In this document: positions 48,528 through 57,400 of the stretch, one piece after another
Layout: each line of letters starts with the position of its first letter
Numbering within the stretch: position 1 is the stretch's first letter
Origin: Chondrus crispus
Taxonomy: Eukaryota > Rhodophyta > Florideophyceae > Gigartinales > Gigartinaceae
Direction: 5' to 3'
Length of the DNA: 64,000 bases
NCBI RefSeq assembly: GCF_000350225.1
Contig: NW_005179209.1
Coordinates: forward strand, 1 to 64,000
Position numbers and translations under genes: made by a program
Notes under the pieces: generated by a model
Database searches by the model: none
What the model saw: the letters and a program-made list of their open reading frames with translations, nothing else
Told to the model about the DNA's origin: nothing

Positions 48528-48660
48528 NNNNNNNNNNNNNNNNNNNNNNNNNNNNNNNNNNNNNNNNNNNNNNNNNNNNNNNNNNNNNNNNNNNNNNNNN
48601 NNNNNNNNNNNNNNNNNNNNNNNNNNNTTTTGATCCTCACACCCCGGTGTACACCTGTAC
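48502..48660. repeat. Inverted repeat around the assembly gap
   Basis: tttgtacaggtgtacaccgg before the gap and its reverse complement after it (from about 48637) form arms of about 26 bp. The 100 N (48528-48627) lie between them, so the missing DNA is the loop of a palindrome. Confidence 0.85.
48528..48627. other. Assembly gap (100 N)
   Basis: Run of N of exactly 100, the usual placeholder for unknown gap length. Confidence 0.99.
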
Positions 48661-48862
48661 AAAGTCGTGCCAAGCTATCAGAGGGTGCATTAAGGTCCAA
48701 TATGCACTAACTAAAAGGGCACTAATTAAGAGACCCCCCCTGCTATATAGAGAGAAGCACCGCCAAAGTAGGCACTACTGTATACAGTACCCTTGTATGG
48801 CCCCCTCCCCCCCTGTACTACACTGTAGCACTGTAGCGGGATCAGTTCGTAAATGGCAACAT
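48642..48862. repeat. Second copy of window-start flank repeat
   Basis: Matches 1-220, with a different block at about 48757-48805 that instead matches 16545-16600. Confidence 0.8.
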
Positions 48863-48928
48863 GTCGTATCTTACACGTGTACATAGCCCCTCTACGGTAT
48901 TTAACACCGTCGTCGCTCCTTCCCTCAG
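48863..48928. mobile_element. MITE left arm at DIRS array
   Basis: The same arm and the same junction (ccctcag then agaataatgttg) as at 221-287. The right MITE arm is not found at the other end of the array. Confidence 0.85.
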
Positions 48929-49406
48929 AGAATAATGTTGAAGAAACAAGAATACGCTTTATTACCTAAAGATCTCGGTCCAGAAAAATGCTTACCGTTC
49001 CTTGAATTCCAGAGGATTGCCCCTGTCTTTCGCTGTCCCCAATTAGTGTGGACATAAACGTTGATACAACGGCCAGAGCAGCGTAGTGGCGCGCGTTTCC
49101 ATGCCACCCCGGGCCGCTATCCTTGCAATACTACCCGCTTCGGCGGATGAGGACCACATTCGGCTTGATACGGGGCGCGCGTCCATGACTCACCTGAGTT
49201 CGAGTTCTGCTTTAGTAAGCTTCAAAGATGAGGGGGCATTTCCAGGATGAGAGGGCTTGAGTAGCGACCGAGAGATCGCGTTATCTTACCCAGCTTGTGT
49301 GTGAAAAACATTCCCGAATGGTTAAGCCATACAATAAAGAGTAGGGAGAGAACAAACCAGTGACGACTTGATGACTGAGCAGCGAAGCTGAGGGTGGGAT
49401 GGTGGG

Positions 49407-49886
49407 AGAAACAAGCGACGACTTGAGGAAGAAAGAAGAGTGGTGAGAGAGAGTTTGACGTGCCTCTCTTATACAGCCCTGTTTTCGGACAGTGGCCGAA
49501 TTTCCATTTCTGCCAAGTTCCATGACGCGAATGAAGAATCATTCGCAATCATTGCCAAGTTATAGTGGGGGTGCCAAACCATTGCGTGTGACTTGGTGAT
49601 GATTCATTTTTGTGCCAAGTGTTGATTACGGGAACGAAGAACAGCACCAAGTCATTCGTGACTTGGTGCTGATTTTTTGCTTTTGACAAGTTCTTCATTA
49701 CGCGAACGAAGAATCATTCCAAATCATGGCGTGTGGCTTGGCGCTGACTTGTGGCCAAGTCATCCTGACTTGACTTTCTGCGGCTGAAATGGTCCACTTG
49801 ATTTCCACTTCCTTCTGAGTTGTCGTGCGTTCCAACCGAAAAGCCCCCTTGTCCAAATTCACATTTCAATTGCCAATGAATGCACT
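49407..49886 (-). repeat. DIRS 480-bp repeat, array position 1
   Basis: Near-identical to 765-1244 and followed on the element's 3' side by the same 478-bp tail. Confidence 0.9.
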
Positions 49887-52800
49887 GAATAATGTTGAAG
49901 AAACTCCATAGGGAGTAGTCGAGATTTCGGACAGGTGTCCGAAAAAGAAGACGGAATCCTCGCACGGCTGTACGCGAGCGTCGAGATAGGATTCTTCCAT
50001 TGTGCGAGCGACACTCCAATCCCCCCACATGCGAATGCGGTAGGAAGGAACTCCTATTGCAGCGCATTCCGATGCGGCACCCATGCGAAGCGAGTGTGAG
50101 GACCACAGCACTTGCGGAGGGGGAGTGACGCCAGCGTGAGACAAGCAAGCTTGGAGCCAACGTGAGATGCTTGCCGATGACGGTGTGAGCCGTTGGCCTG
50201 GGAGGGCCCAATAGTAGCGACTTGTGGAGCGGGTGTTTCGGCGGTACCGGTCGTACCGTAAGACCAAGTCGATGAGCGATGGCTTGTCAGGAGCTAGCCT
50301 AGTGTAGGATAGAGTATGTGCCACGCGAGATCGATTCTTCCGTAAAGCAATTGCCAAGTCAATTGATTGTTCCGAAACTTGAATGTTGTCCAAGCGAAGC
50401 GCAGCGCCAGCTTCGCCGCTTTCGAAGAAGACGTAGGAAACCAGAACAGCGGTAGCGTTGCGAATGAACTGACGGTTGAGAGCGGGAGCGGCCATTGCAG
50501 CGTTGAAGATTTTCTTGGCCACGGTGCTCGGGAGGGCCCGTCGTTCCTTGTGTGCGTCTGGGTCGTTTTCGGCGCGGCGATCCAGGTCAGATTGTTGGTA
50601 GGCGGCCAGCGCGAGTTGGATGAGTGGGGTGTATCCAACGGGTAATTTGACGCGTTTGTGGGCCGTTACCACTGCGGAGACGTAATTCTTGACTGATCCG
50701 CCAGCAATCGTGCCTGAGTCGAAGAGCCAACCGAGGTACCGGAGCAGAGATCCTTCATCCGCAGCCCATGGGTCGATCCTTTCCAACGTACAGAACGTAG
50801 TCCACTTCTGCCAGAATCGCTCATTGTTTTTCCAGGTGTTGGGCGCACGAGCGCGGTGAATCAGACCAGCGATAGTAGTTCCTCCGCCTGAGATTCCAAC
50901 TCCGGCGGGGCGTAGAACTGAGCCCCGTAGCGCGGCGGCTAGCGGAAGCTGCTGCGTATCGTCCAGATGGCTATTTTCCACGGTGGGGCCGGCAGGTGCT
51001 GTGGGGCCCACAATGGGGGTAGATAGACGTCTGGCGCCTGAAACAGCTGAAACGTTCCGATTTCCTTGAGGCGACGACACCACGACTGAGCGGGCCACCA
51101 CGGGGTGACCAAAAGACCCTGTGCCGTTTCCTGGATGATCTTTTCCACGACGAGTGGGATGAGCTTGAGCGGGGGATTCCAGAAGTTGATCGTTTGTCCC
51201 CAGTGTTGCTGTAGCGCATCGATTCCTGAGGATCCCGGTGAGCGGTAGCGGCTGTTGAACCGGCGGCAGATCGTTGATTCTTGATCCGCGAACCGGTCGA
51301 TTGTTGGATCCATCTCGCGTAAGAGCGCCCTGATTGTCCGGGTGTTGATCCTCCAGTCGTCCAGTGAACGCAAGCGAGAGAGGCGATCTGCGAAGCGGTT
51401 GACGGCAGAAGGGACGTATCGTGACTCGATTGAGATTCCCAGCTTGAGCAGTACCCTGTGTAGCGCCCGCAGTTCCTTCATTAGGGCTGGTGAGCGCGTG
51501 GTCATCGTGTTGAGTATGTGGACCACGGCCTGATTGTCCTCCCATACGCGGAGATGGGTCCCCTTGCGAAGGTCGTCTGCGAATGCCTTCAGATTGTCCG
51601 TTACTGCCCTGAGTTCCAGAAAGGTGATGGGCTTTGTCCGCAGATGCGGATCCCAGAGTCCTTTTGCTTCCCAGACCCCTGGTTTCCCCATCCTGAGGTC
51701 GTGTCCCAGTGTCCCTCCCATCCCAATTGAGGTTGATGCATCGGAGTGCATTGCCATTGAGGCCGTTTGGTGATGGAGAGGGCGCGTAGACGGTGATTTG
51801 ACCAGTTCTTTCCAATGTATCAGATCCCGGATGGCTGCGTGCTTGAGCTTCACGCGCCGCTTCGTTGGTCCCCGTAGTGAGTCGTACAGAGACCTGGTGT
51901 AGAAGCGGGCGAGAGGCATGGCCAGAGAACATGAGATGGCTACCCCGAGGAAGTGGCGTAACAACGATGTTTCCACCAACCGACGGTTCTGTCGGGCTTG
52001 TTGTAGCAGTTTCCGAGCGATAGCCTGAATCTTTTGAATCCGTTTGTCCGTGATCCCGAACACTTGAGCCTTGGTGTCTATCACAAAACCGAGGTGGTCC
52101 AATCGTTGCGACCCGTCCCAGCAGCCTTTGCCTGGCTTTCTGCGAAGACCGGTTTTCTGCAGCAGTTGGTCCAGGAGCCGCTGGGCTTTTCGGAGTTCGG
52201 AGTGACCTTGAACAGCTACCAGAAAATCGTCCATGTACGGGTGGATGCGAAGATTGAGCCGGTCCCTGATGTACTCGACGAAAGGTCGCATGAACTTGAC
52301 GAAGTAGAACGGAGACAGCTTCCATCCAAACGGTAGGGCGATACAGCGAAAGTAACGTCCATCGATCCTGAAGAGGAACCAGTTGCGGATAGCCGGATAT
52401 AGCCTGAAATGATGGTACCCCTTCTCTATGTCGAACGAGAGCAGGTGGTCGTTCGGCTTGATTTCCAGAGCGAAGGATTCCAGTGTTTCCATTTTGACGG
52501 GAACAGACCGAAAGAGATCTGACTGTCGCTTGAGGTTGACGACCAATCGTCGCTTTTCCGTGCGCACGATGAAGGCGTTGGAGATAGGGAATCCTTGCTT
52601 GTTGAGGCGGTGAGCCTCCACCGGGGAGATTTCCTCGTAGATGCGGCGGCGGGTGGCATCGGTGAGCTCGTTGCGTAGCCAGTCCAAATCTAGAGGTTCC
52701 ACCGGGATCTCGGGGAGTACAAAGCGTGTGGCCAATTTGGCTGAGTTGACCGGCTTTTCGTACACCCCGAACTTGATGGCTCGGACTAGGAAGTCCGGAG

Positions 52801-53861
52801 CCCTGAGCCCTTCGGCCCAAAAACGTGCTTGGCGGTGTGGGTTTCGCCATAGCACTGAAGGGTCCGGTTTGCGGACCATTACTTGGAGCTAGACCCGGAA
52901 GAGCCTGAGCCTCCTGAATTGGGGTTCCGCGGCGGATACCGCTGCGCCCCCTTTCCTGAAATTCCCCTTGAGACACGTCCTGTAGCCTGTGTTCCTGAGT
53001 TGCGAGCAGCTTGTTTGTTGAATTCCTTGGCGTAGGCCTGGGAGCGGAGTTCGGAAAACTTCTCCTTGGTGTCCCTGTAGAGTTGGGACACGTAGGGCTG
53101 ATCCTGTTCGCGTAGGTACTTCTGGAGAAGTACCGCCTCGGACTTGCCTGATTCCACCGAGTCTGAGAAGAAGTCGACTCGCTCCTGCACTCGTTCGTTC
53201 GAGGCTTGGAGGTAGTGGTGCAGGACTGAAAAGGCCTCAGTAGCGGCTTGAGTGTTTCCAGTGGACAGGGCCTCCGCCACTTTGTGAGATGCGGCGAGGG
53301 CAGTTTCCGTGTTGTAACCGACGTTCCAGAGTACCTCAGCTTCCCAACCGTCCCTGGTGTCCGATTCCTTGATGCGCCCGAACAGCTTCTCGTTTTCCGG
53401 GATGAAGCGTTTGGCGGGGAATGGGGCCTGGGTAGCGGGTTTCTGAAAGAGGTTGAGTTTTCCAGTTTCCCCGTACTGTTGGCGGGTAGCGACGGTGTCA
53501 GCGATTCCTTGAGCAGTCGGAGCTGGAAGTGTGAACTGAAGTCCCCTGTCGGCGTAGACGGCGTGAGCAGAAGAGAGCTGCGGTGGGGCAGGGCCCGCGT
53601 GGGGGGTCCTGGCACCCGGTTCCTCGGCGGCTTGTTGAGCCGGCGGAGCGGCTGGATCCTCAGCGGTAGCGGCGATAGGAGCCGTACCAGCGGGGCGGTT
53701 CTGGAGCAGCGAGAGAATCTGGGCGACCTGCGTTTCCAGGGAGTTGACCTTGTTGACGAGAGCGGCAGACGGAGGGCGACTGGTAGAAGGCTGGTTTTCC
53801 AAAGTGGGCACTGGACCAGAGATGCCTGCGGATCCGGACGAAGATTGAACTTCTTCAGCAT
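49866..53861 (-). CDS. Long overlapping ORF ending in tyrosine recombinase, array unit 1
   Basis: 1,331 codons, same architecture and catalytic residues (HSLR, EESYLD) as 1224-5219. Intact. One visible change is Ala to Pro in RPAGVGISG, ahead of the recombinase core. Confidence 0.75.
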   Translation of the reverse strand: MLKKFNLRPDPQASLVQCPLWKTSLLPVALRLPLSSTRSTPWKRRSPRFSRCSRTAPLVRLLSPLPLRIQPLRRLNKPPRNRVPGPPTRALPHRSSLLLTPSTPTGDFSSHFQLRLLKESLTPSLPANSTGKLENSTSFRNPLPRPHSPPNASSRKTRSCSGASRNRTPGTVGKLRYSGTSVTTRKLPSPHLTKWRRPCPLETLKPLLRPFQSCTTTSKPRTNECRSESTSSQTRWNQASPRRYFSRSTYANRISPTCPNSTGTPRRSFPNSAPRPTPRNSTNKLLATQEHRLQDVSQGEFQERGRSGIRRGTPIQEAQALPGLAPSNGPQTGPFSAMAKPTPPSTFLGRRAQGSGLPSPSHQVRGVRKAGQLSQIGHTLCTPRDPGGTSRFGLATQRAHRCHPPPHLRGNLPGGGSPPQQARIPYLQRLHRAHGKATIGRQPQATVRSLSVCSRQNGNTGILRSGNQAERPPALVRHREGVPSFQAISGYPQLVPLQDRWTLLSLYRPTVWMEAVSVLLRQVHATFRRVHQGPAQSSHPPVHGRFSGSCSRSLRTPKSPAAPGPTAAENRSSQKARQRLLGRVATIGPPRFCDRHQGSSVRDHGQTDSKDSGYRSETATTSPTEPSVGGNIVVTPLPRGSHLMFSGHASRPLLHQVSVRLTTGTNEAAREAQARSHPGSDTLERTGQITVYAPSPSPNGLNGNALRCINLNWDGRDTGTRPQDGETRGLGSKRTLGSASADKAHHLSGTQGSNGQSEGIRRRPSQGDPSPRMGGQSGRGPHTQHDDHALTSPNEGTAGATQGTAQAGNLNRVTIRPFCRQPLRRSPLSLAFTGRLEDQHPDNQGALTRDGSNNRPVRGSRINDLPPVQQPLPLTGILRNRCATATLGTNDQLLESPAQAHPTRRGKDHPGNGTGSFGHPVVARSVVVSSPQGNRNVSAVSGARRLSTPIVGPTAPAGPTVENSHLDDTQQLPLAAALRGSVLRPAGVGISGGGTTIAGLIHRARAPNTWKNNERFWQKWTTFCTLERIDPWAADEGSLLRYLGWLFDSGTIAGGSVKNYVSAVVTAHKRVKLPVGYTPLIQLALAAYQQSDLDRRAENDPDAHKERRALPSTVAKKIFNAAMAAPALNRQFIRNATAVLVSYVFFESGEAGAALRLDNIQVSEQSIDLAIALRKNRSRVAHTLSYTRLAPDKPSLIDLVLRYDRYRRNTRSTSRYYWALPGQRLTPSSASISRWLQACLSHAGVTPPPQVLWSSHSLRMGAASECAAIGVPSYRIRMWGDWSVARTMEESYLDARVQPCEDSVFFFGHLSEISTTPYGVSSTLFSAFIGN
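50939..52879 (-). CDS. DIRS reverse transcriptase / RNase H, array unit 1
   Basis: 646 codons, intact, YMDD present. Differs from copy 1 at very few residues (for example HHFRLYP for HHFKLYP, FLELRAV for FLEPRAV). Starts in TAATG with the gag stop. Confidence 0.92.
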   Translation of the reverse strand: MVRKPDPSVLWRNPHRQARFWAEGLRAPDFLVRAIKFGVYEKPVNSAKLATRFVLPEIPVEPLDLDWLRNELTDATRRRIYEEISPVEAHRLNKQGFPISNAFIVRTEKRRLVVNLKRQSDLFRSVPVKMETLESFALEIKPNDHLLSFDIEKGYHHFRLYPAIRNWFLFRIDGRYFRCIALPFGWKLSPFYFVKFMRPFVEYIRDRLNLRIHPYMDDFLVAVQGHSELRKAQRLLDQLLQKTGLRRKPGKGCWDGSQRLDHLGFVIDTKAQVFGITDKRIQKIQAIARKLLQQARQNRRLVETSLLRHFLGVAISCSLAMPLARFYTRSLYDSLRGPTKRRVKLKHAAIRDLIHWKELVKSPSTRPLHHQTASMAMHSDASTSIGMGGTLGHDLRMGKPGVWEAKGLWDPHLRTKPITFLELRAVTDNLKAFADDLRKGTHLRVWEDNQAVVHILNTMTTRSPALMKELRALHRVLLKLGISIESRYVPSAVNRFADRLSRLRSLDDWRINTRTIRALLREMDPTIDRFADQESTICRRFNSRYRSPGSSGIDALQQHWGQTINFWNPPLKLIPLVVEKIIQETAQGLLVTPWWPAQSWCRRLKEIGTFQLFQAPDVYLPPLWAPQHLPAPPWKIAIWTIRSSFR

Positions 53862-53868
53862 TAGGCAT
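52879..53868 (-). CDS. DIRS Gag-like protein, array unit 1
   Basis: 329 residues from ATG 53868, intact. Differences from copy 1 include Arg/Pro in GPAPPQLSS and Glu/Gly in KLFGRIKES; several base changes are silent in this frame. Confidence 0.8.
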   Translation of the reverse strand: MPNAEEVQSSSGSAGISGPVPTLENQPSTSRPPSAALVNKVNSLETQVAQILSLLQNRPAGTAPIAATAEDPAAPPAQQAAEEPGARTPHAGPAPPQLSSAHAVYADRGLQFTLPAPTAQGIADTVATRQQYGETGKLNLFQKPATQAPFPAKRFIPENEKLFGRIKESDTRDGWEAEVLWNVGYNTETALAASHKVAEALSTGNTQAATEAFSVLHHYLQASNERVQERVDFFSDSVESGKSEAVLLQKYLREQDQPYVSQLYRDTKEKFSELRSQAYAKEFNKQAARNSGTQATGRVSRGISGKGAQRYPPRNPNSGGSGSSGSSSK

Positions 53869-53935
53869 AATGCGCGATTTTGTTGAGGGCCAGCCGTGAC
53901 GATGATCCGTATGGAGCTTGTTGAGTTGTGTAACT

Positions 53936-54415
53936 AGAAACAAGCGACGACTTGAGGAAGAAAGAAGAGTGGTGAGAGAGAGTTTGACGTGCCTCTCTTA
54001 TACAGCCCTGTTTTCGGACAGTGGCCGAATTTCCATTTCTGCCAAGTTCCATGACGAGAATGAAGAATCATTCGCAATCATTGCCAAGTTATAGTGGGGG
54101 TGCCAAACCATTGCGTGTGACTTGGTGATGATTCATTTTTGTGCCAAGTGTTGATTACGCGAACGAAGAACAGCACCAAGTCATTCGTGACTTGGTGCTG
54201 ATTTTTTGCTTTTGACAAGTTCTTCATTACGCGAACGAAGAATCATTCCAAATCATGGCGTGTGGCTTGGCGCTGACTTGTGGCCAAGTCATCCTGACTT
54301 GGCTTTCTGCGGCTGAAATGGTCCACTTGATTTCCACTTCCTTCTGAGTTGTCGTGCGTTCCAACCGAAAAGCCCCCTTGTCCAAATTCACATTTCAATT
54401 GCCAATGAATGCACT
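53936..54415 (-). repeat. DIRS 480-bp repeat, array position 2 (shared)
   Basis: Serves as the 5' repeat of unit 1 and the 3' repeat of unit 2. It runs straight into the next unit at aatgcactgaataatg, with no tail or foreign DNA between. Confidence 0.9.
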
Positions 54416-57400
54416 GAATAATGTTGAAGAAACTCCATAGGGAGTAGTCGAGATTTCGGACAGGTGTCCGAAAAAGAAGACGGAATCCTTGCACGGCTGT
54501 ACGCGAGCGTCGAGATAGGATTCTTCCATTGTGCAAGCGACACTCCAATCCCCCCAGATGCGAATGCGGTAGGAAGGAACTCCTATTGCAGCGCATTCCG
54601 ATGCGGCACCCATGCGAAGCGAGTGTGAGGACCACAGCACTTGCGGAGGGGGAGTGACGCCAGCGTGAGACAAGCAAGCTTGGAGCCAACGTGAGATGCT
54701 TGCCGATGACGGTGTGAGCCGTTGGCCTGGGAGGGCCCAATAGTAGCGACTTGTGGAGCGGGTGTTTCGGCGGTACCGGTCGTACCGTAAGACCAAGTCG
54801 ATGAGCGATGGCTTGTCAGGAGCTAGCCTAGTGTAGGATAGAGTATGTGCCACGCGAGATCGATTCTTCCGTAAAGCAATTGCCAAGTCAATTGATTGTT
54901 CCGAAACTTGAATGTTGTCCAAGCGAAGCGCAGCGCCAGCTTCGCCCCTTTTGAAGAAGACGTAGGAAACCAGAACAGCGGTAGCGTTGCGAATGAACTG
55001 ACGGTTGAGAGCGGGAGCGGCCATTGCAGCGTTGAAGATTTTCTTGGCCACGGTGCTCGGGAGGGCCCGTCGTTCCTTGTGTGCGTCTGGGTCGTTTTCG
55101 GCGCGGCGATCCAGGTCAGATTGTTGGTAGGCGGCCAGCGCGAGTTGGATGAGTGGGGTGTATCCAACGGGCAATTTGACGCGTTTGTGGGCCGTTACCA
55201 CTGCGGAGACGTAATTCTTGACTGATCCGCCAGCAATCGTGCCTGAGTCGAAGAGCCAACCGAGGTACCGGAGCAGAGATCCTTCATCCGCAGCCCATGG
55301 GTCGATCCTTTCCAACGTACAGAACGTAGTCCACTTCTGCCAGAATCGCTCATTGTTTTTCCAGGTGTTGGGCGCACGAGCGCGGTGAATCAGACCAGCG
55401 ATAGTAGTTCCTCCGCCTGAGATTCCAACTCCGGCGGCGCGTAGAACTGAGCCCCGTAGCGCGGCGGCTAGCGGAAGCTGCTGCGTATCGTCCAGATGGC
55501 TATTTTCCACGGTGGGGCCGGCAGGTGCTGTGGGGCCCACAATGGGGGTAGATAGACGTCTGGCGCCTGAAACAGCTGAAACGTTCCGATTTCCTTGAGG
55601 CGACGACACCACGACTGAGCGGGCCACCACGGGGTGACCAGGAGACCCTGTGCCGTTTCCTGGATGATCTTTTCCACGACGAGTGGGATGAGCTTGAGCG
55701 GGGGATTCCAGAAGTTGATCGTTTGTCCCCAGTGTTGCTGTAGCGCATCGATTCCTGAGGATCCCGGTGAGCGGTAGCGGCTGTTGAACCGGCGGCAGAT
55801 CGTTGATTCTTGATCCGCGAACCGGTCGATTGTTGGATCCATCTCGCGTAAGAGCGCCCTGATTGTCCGGGTGTTGATCCTCCAGTCGTCCAGTGAACGC
55901 AAGCGAGAGAGGCGATCTGCGAAGCGGTTGACGGCAGAAGGGACGTATCGTGACTCGATTGAGATTCCCAGCTTGAGCAGTACCCTGTGTAGCGCCCGCA
56001 GTTCCTTCATTAGGGCTGGTGAGCGCGTGGTCATCGTGTTGAGTATGTGGACCACGGCCTGATTGTCCTCCCATACGCGGAGATGGGTCCCCTTGCGAAG
56101 GTCGTCTGCGAATGCCTTCAGATTGTCCGTTACTGCCCTCGGTTCCAGAAAGGTGATGGGCTTTGTCCGCAGATGCGGATCCCAGAGTCCTTTTGCTTCC
56201 CAGACCCCTGGTTTCCCCATCCTGAGGTCGTGTCCCAGTGTCCCTCCCATCCCAATTGAGGTTGATGCATCGGAGTGCATTGCCATTGAGGCCGTTTGGT
56301 GATGGAGAGGGCGCGTAGACGGTGATTTGACCAGTTCTTTCCAATGTATCAGATCCCGGATGGCTGCGTGCTTGAGCCTCACGCGCCGCTTCGTTGGGCC
56401 CCGTAGTGAGTCGTACAGAGACCTGGTGTAGAAGCCGGCGAGCGGCATGGCCAGAGAACATGAGATGGCCACTCCGAGGAAGTGGCGTAACAAAGATGTT
56501 TCCACCAACCGACGGTTCTGTCGGGCTTGTTGTAGCAGTTTCCGAGCGATAGCCTGAATCCTCTGAATCCGTTTGTCCGTGATCCCGAACACTTGAGCCT
56601 TGGTGTCTATCACAAAACCAAGGTGGTCCAATCGTTGCGACCCGTCCCAGCAGCCTTTGCCTGGCTTTCTGCGAAGACCGGTTTTCTGCAGTAGTTGGTC
56701 CAGGAGCCGCTGGGCTCTTCGGAGTTCGGAGTGACCTTGAACAGCTACCAGAAAATCGTCCATGTACGGGTGGATGCGAAGATTGAGCCGGTCCCTGATG
56801 TACTCGACAAAAGGTCGCATGAACTTGACGAAGTAGAACGGAGATAGCTTCCATCCAAACGGTAGGGCGATACAGCGAAAGTAACGTCCATCGATCCTGA
56901 AGAGAAACCAGTTGCGGATAGCCGGATGTAGCCTGAAATGATGGTACCCCTTCTCTATGTCGAACGAGAGCAGGTGGTCGTTCGGCTTGATTTCCAGAGC
57001 AAAGGATTCCAGTGTTTCCATTTTGACGGGAACAGACCGAAAGAGATCTGACTGTCGCTTGAGGTTGACGACCAATCGTCGCTTTTCCGTGCGCACGATG
57101 AAGGCGTTGGAGATAGGGAATCCTTGCTTGTTGAGGCGGTGAGCCTCTACCGGGGAGATTTCCTCGTAGATGCGGCGGCGCGTGGCATCGGTGAGCTCGT
57201 TGCGTAGCCAGTCCAAATCTAGAGGTTCCACCGGGATTTCGGGGAGTACAAAGCGTGTGGCCAATTTGGCTGAGTTGACCGGCTTTTCGTACACCCCGAA
57301 CTTGATGGTTCGGACTAGGAAGTCCGGAGCCCTGAGCCCTTCGGCCCAGAAACGTGTTTGGCGGTGTGGGTTTCGCCATAGCACTGAAGGGTCCGGTTTG

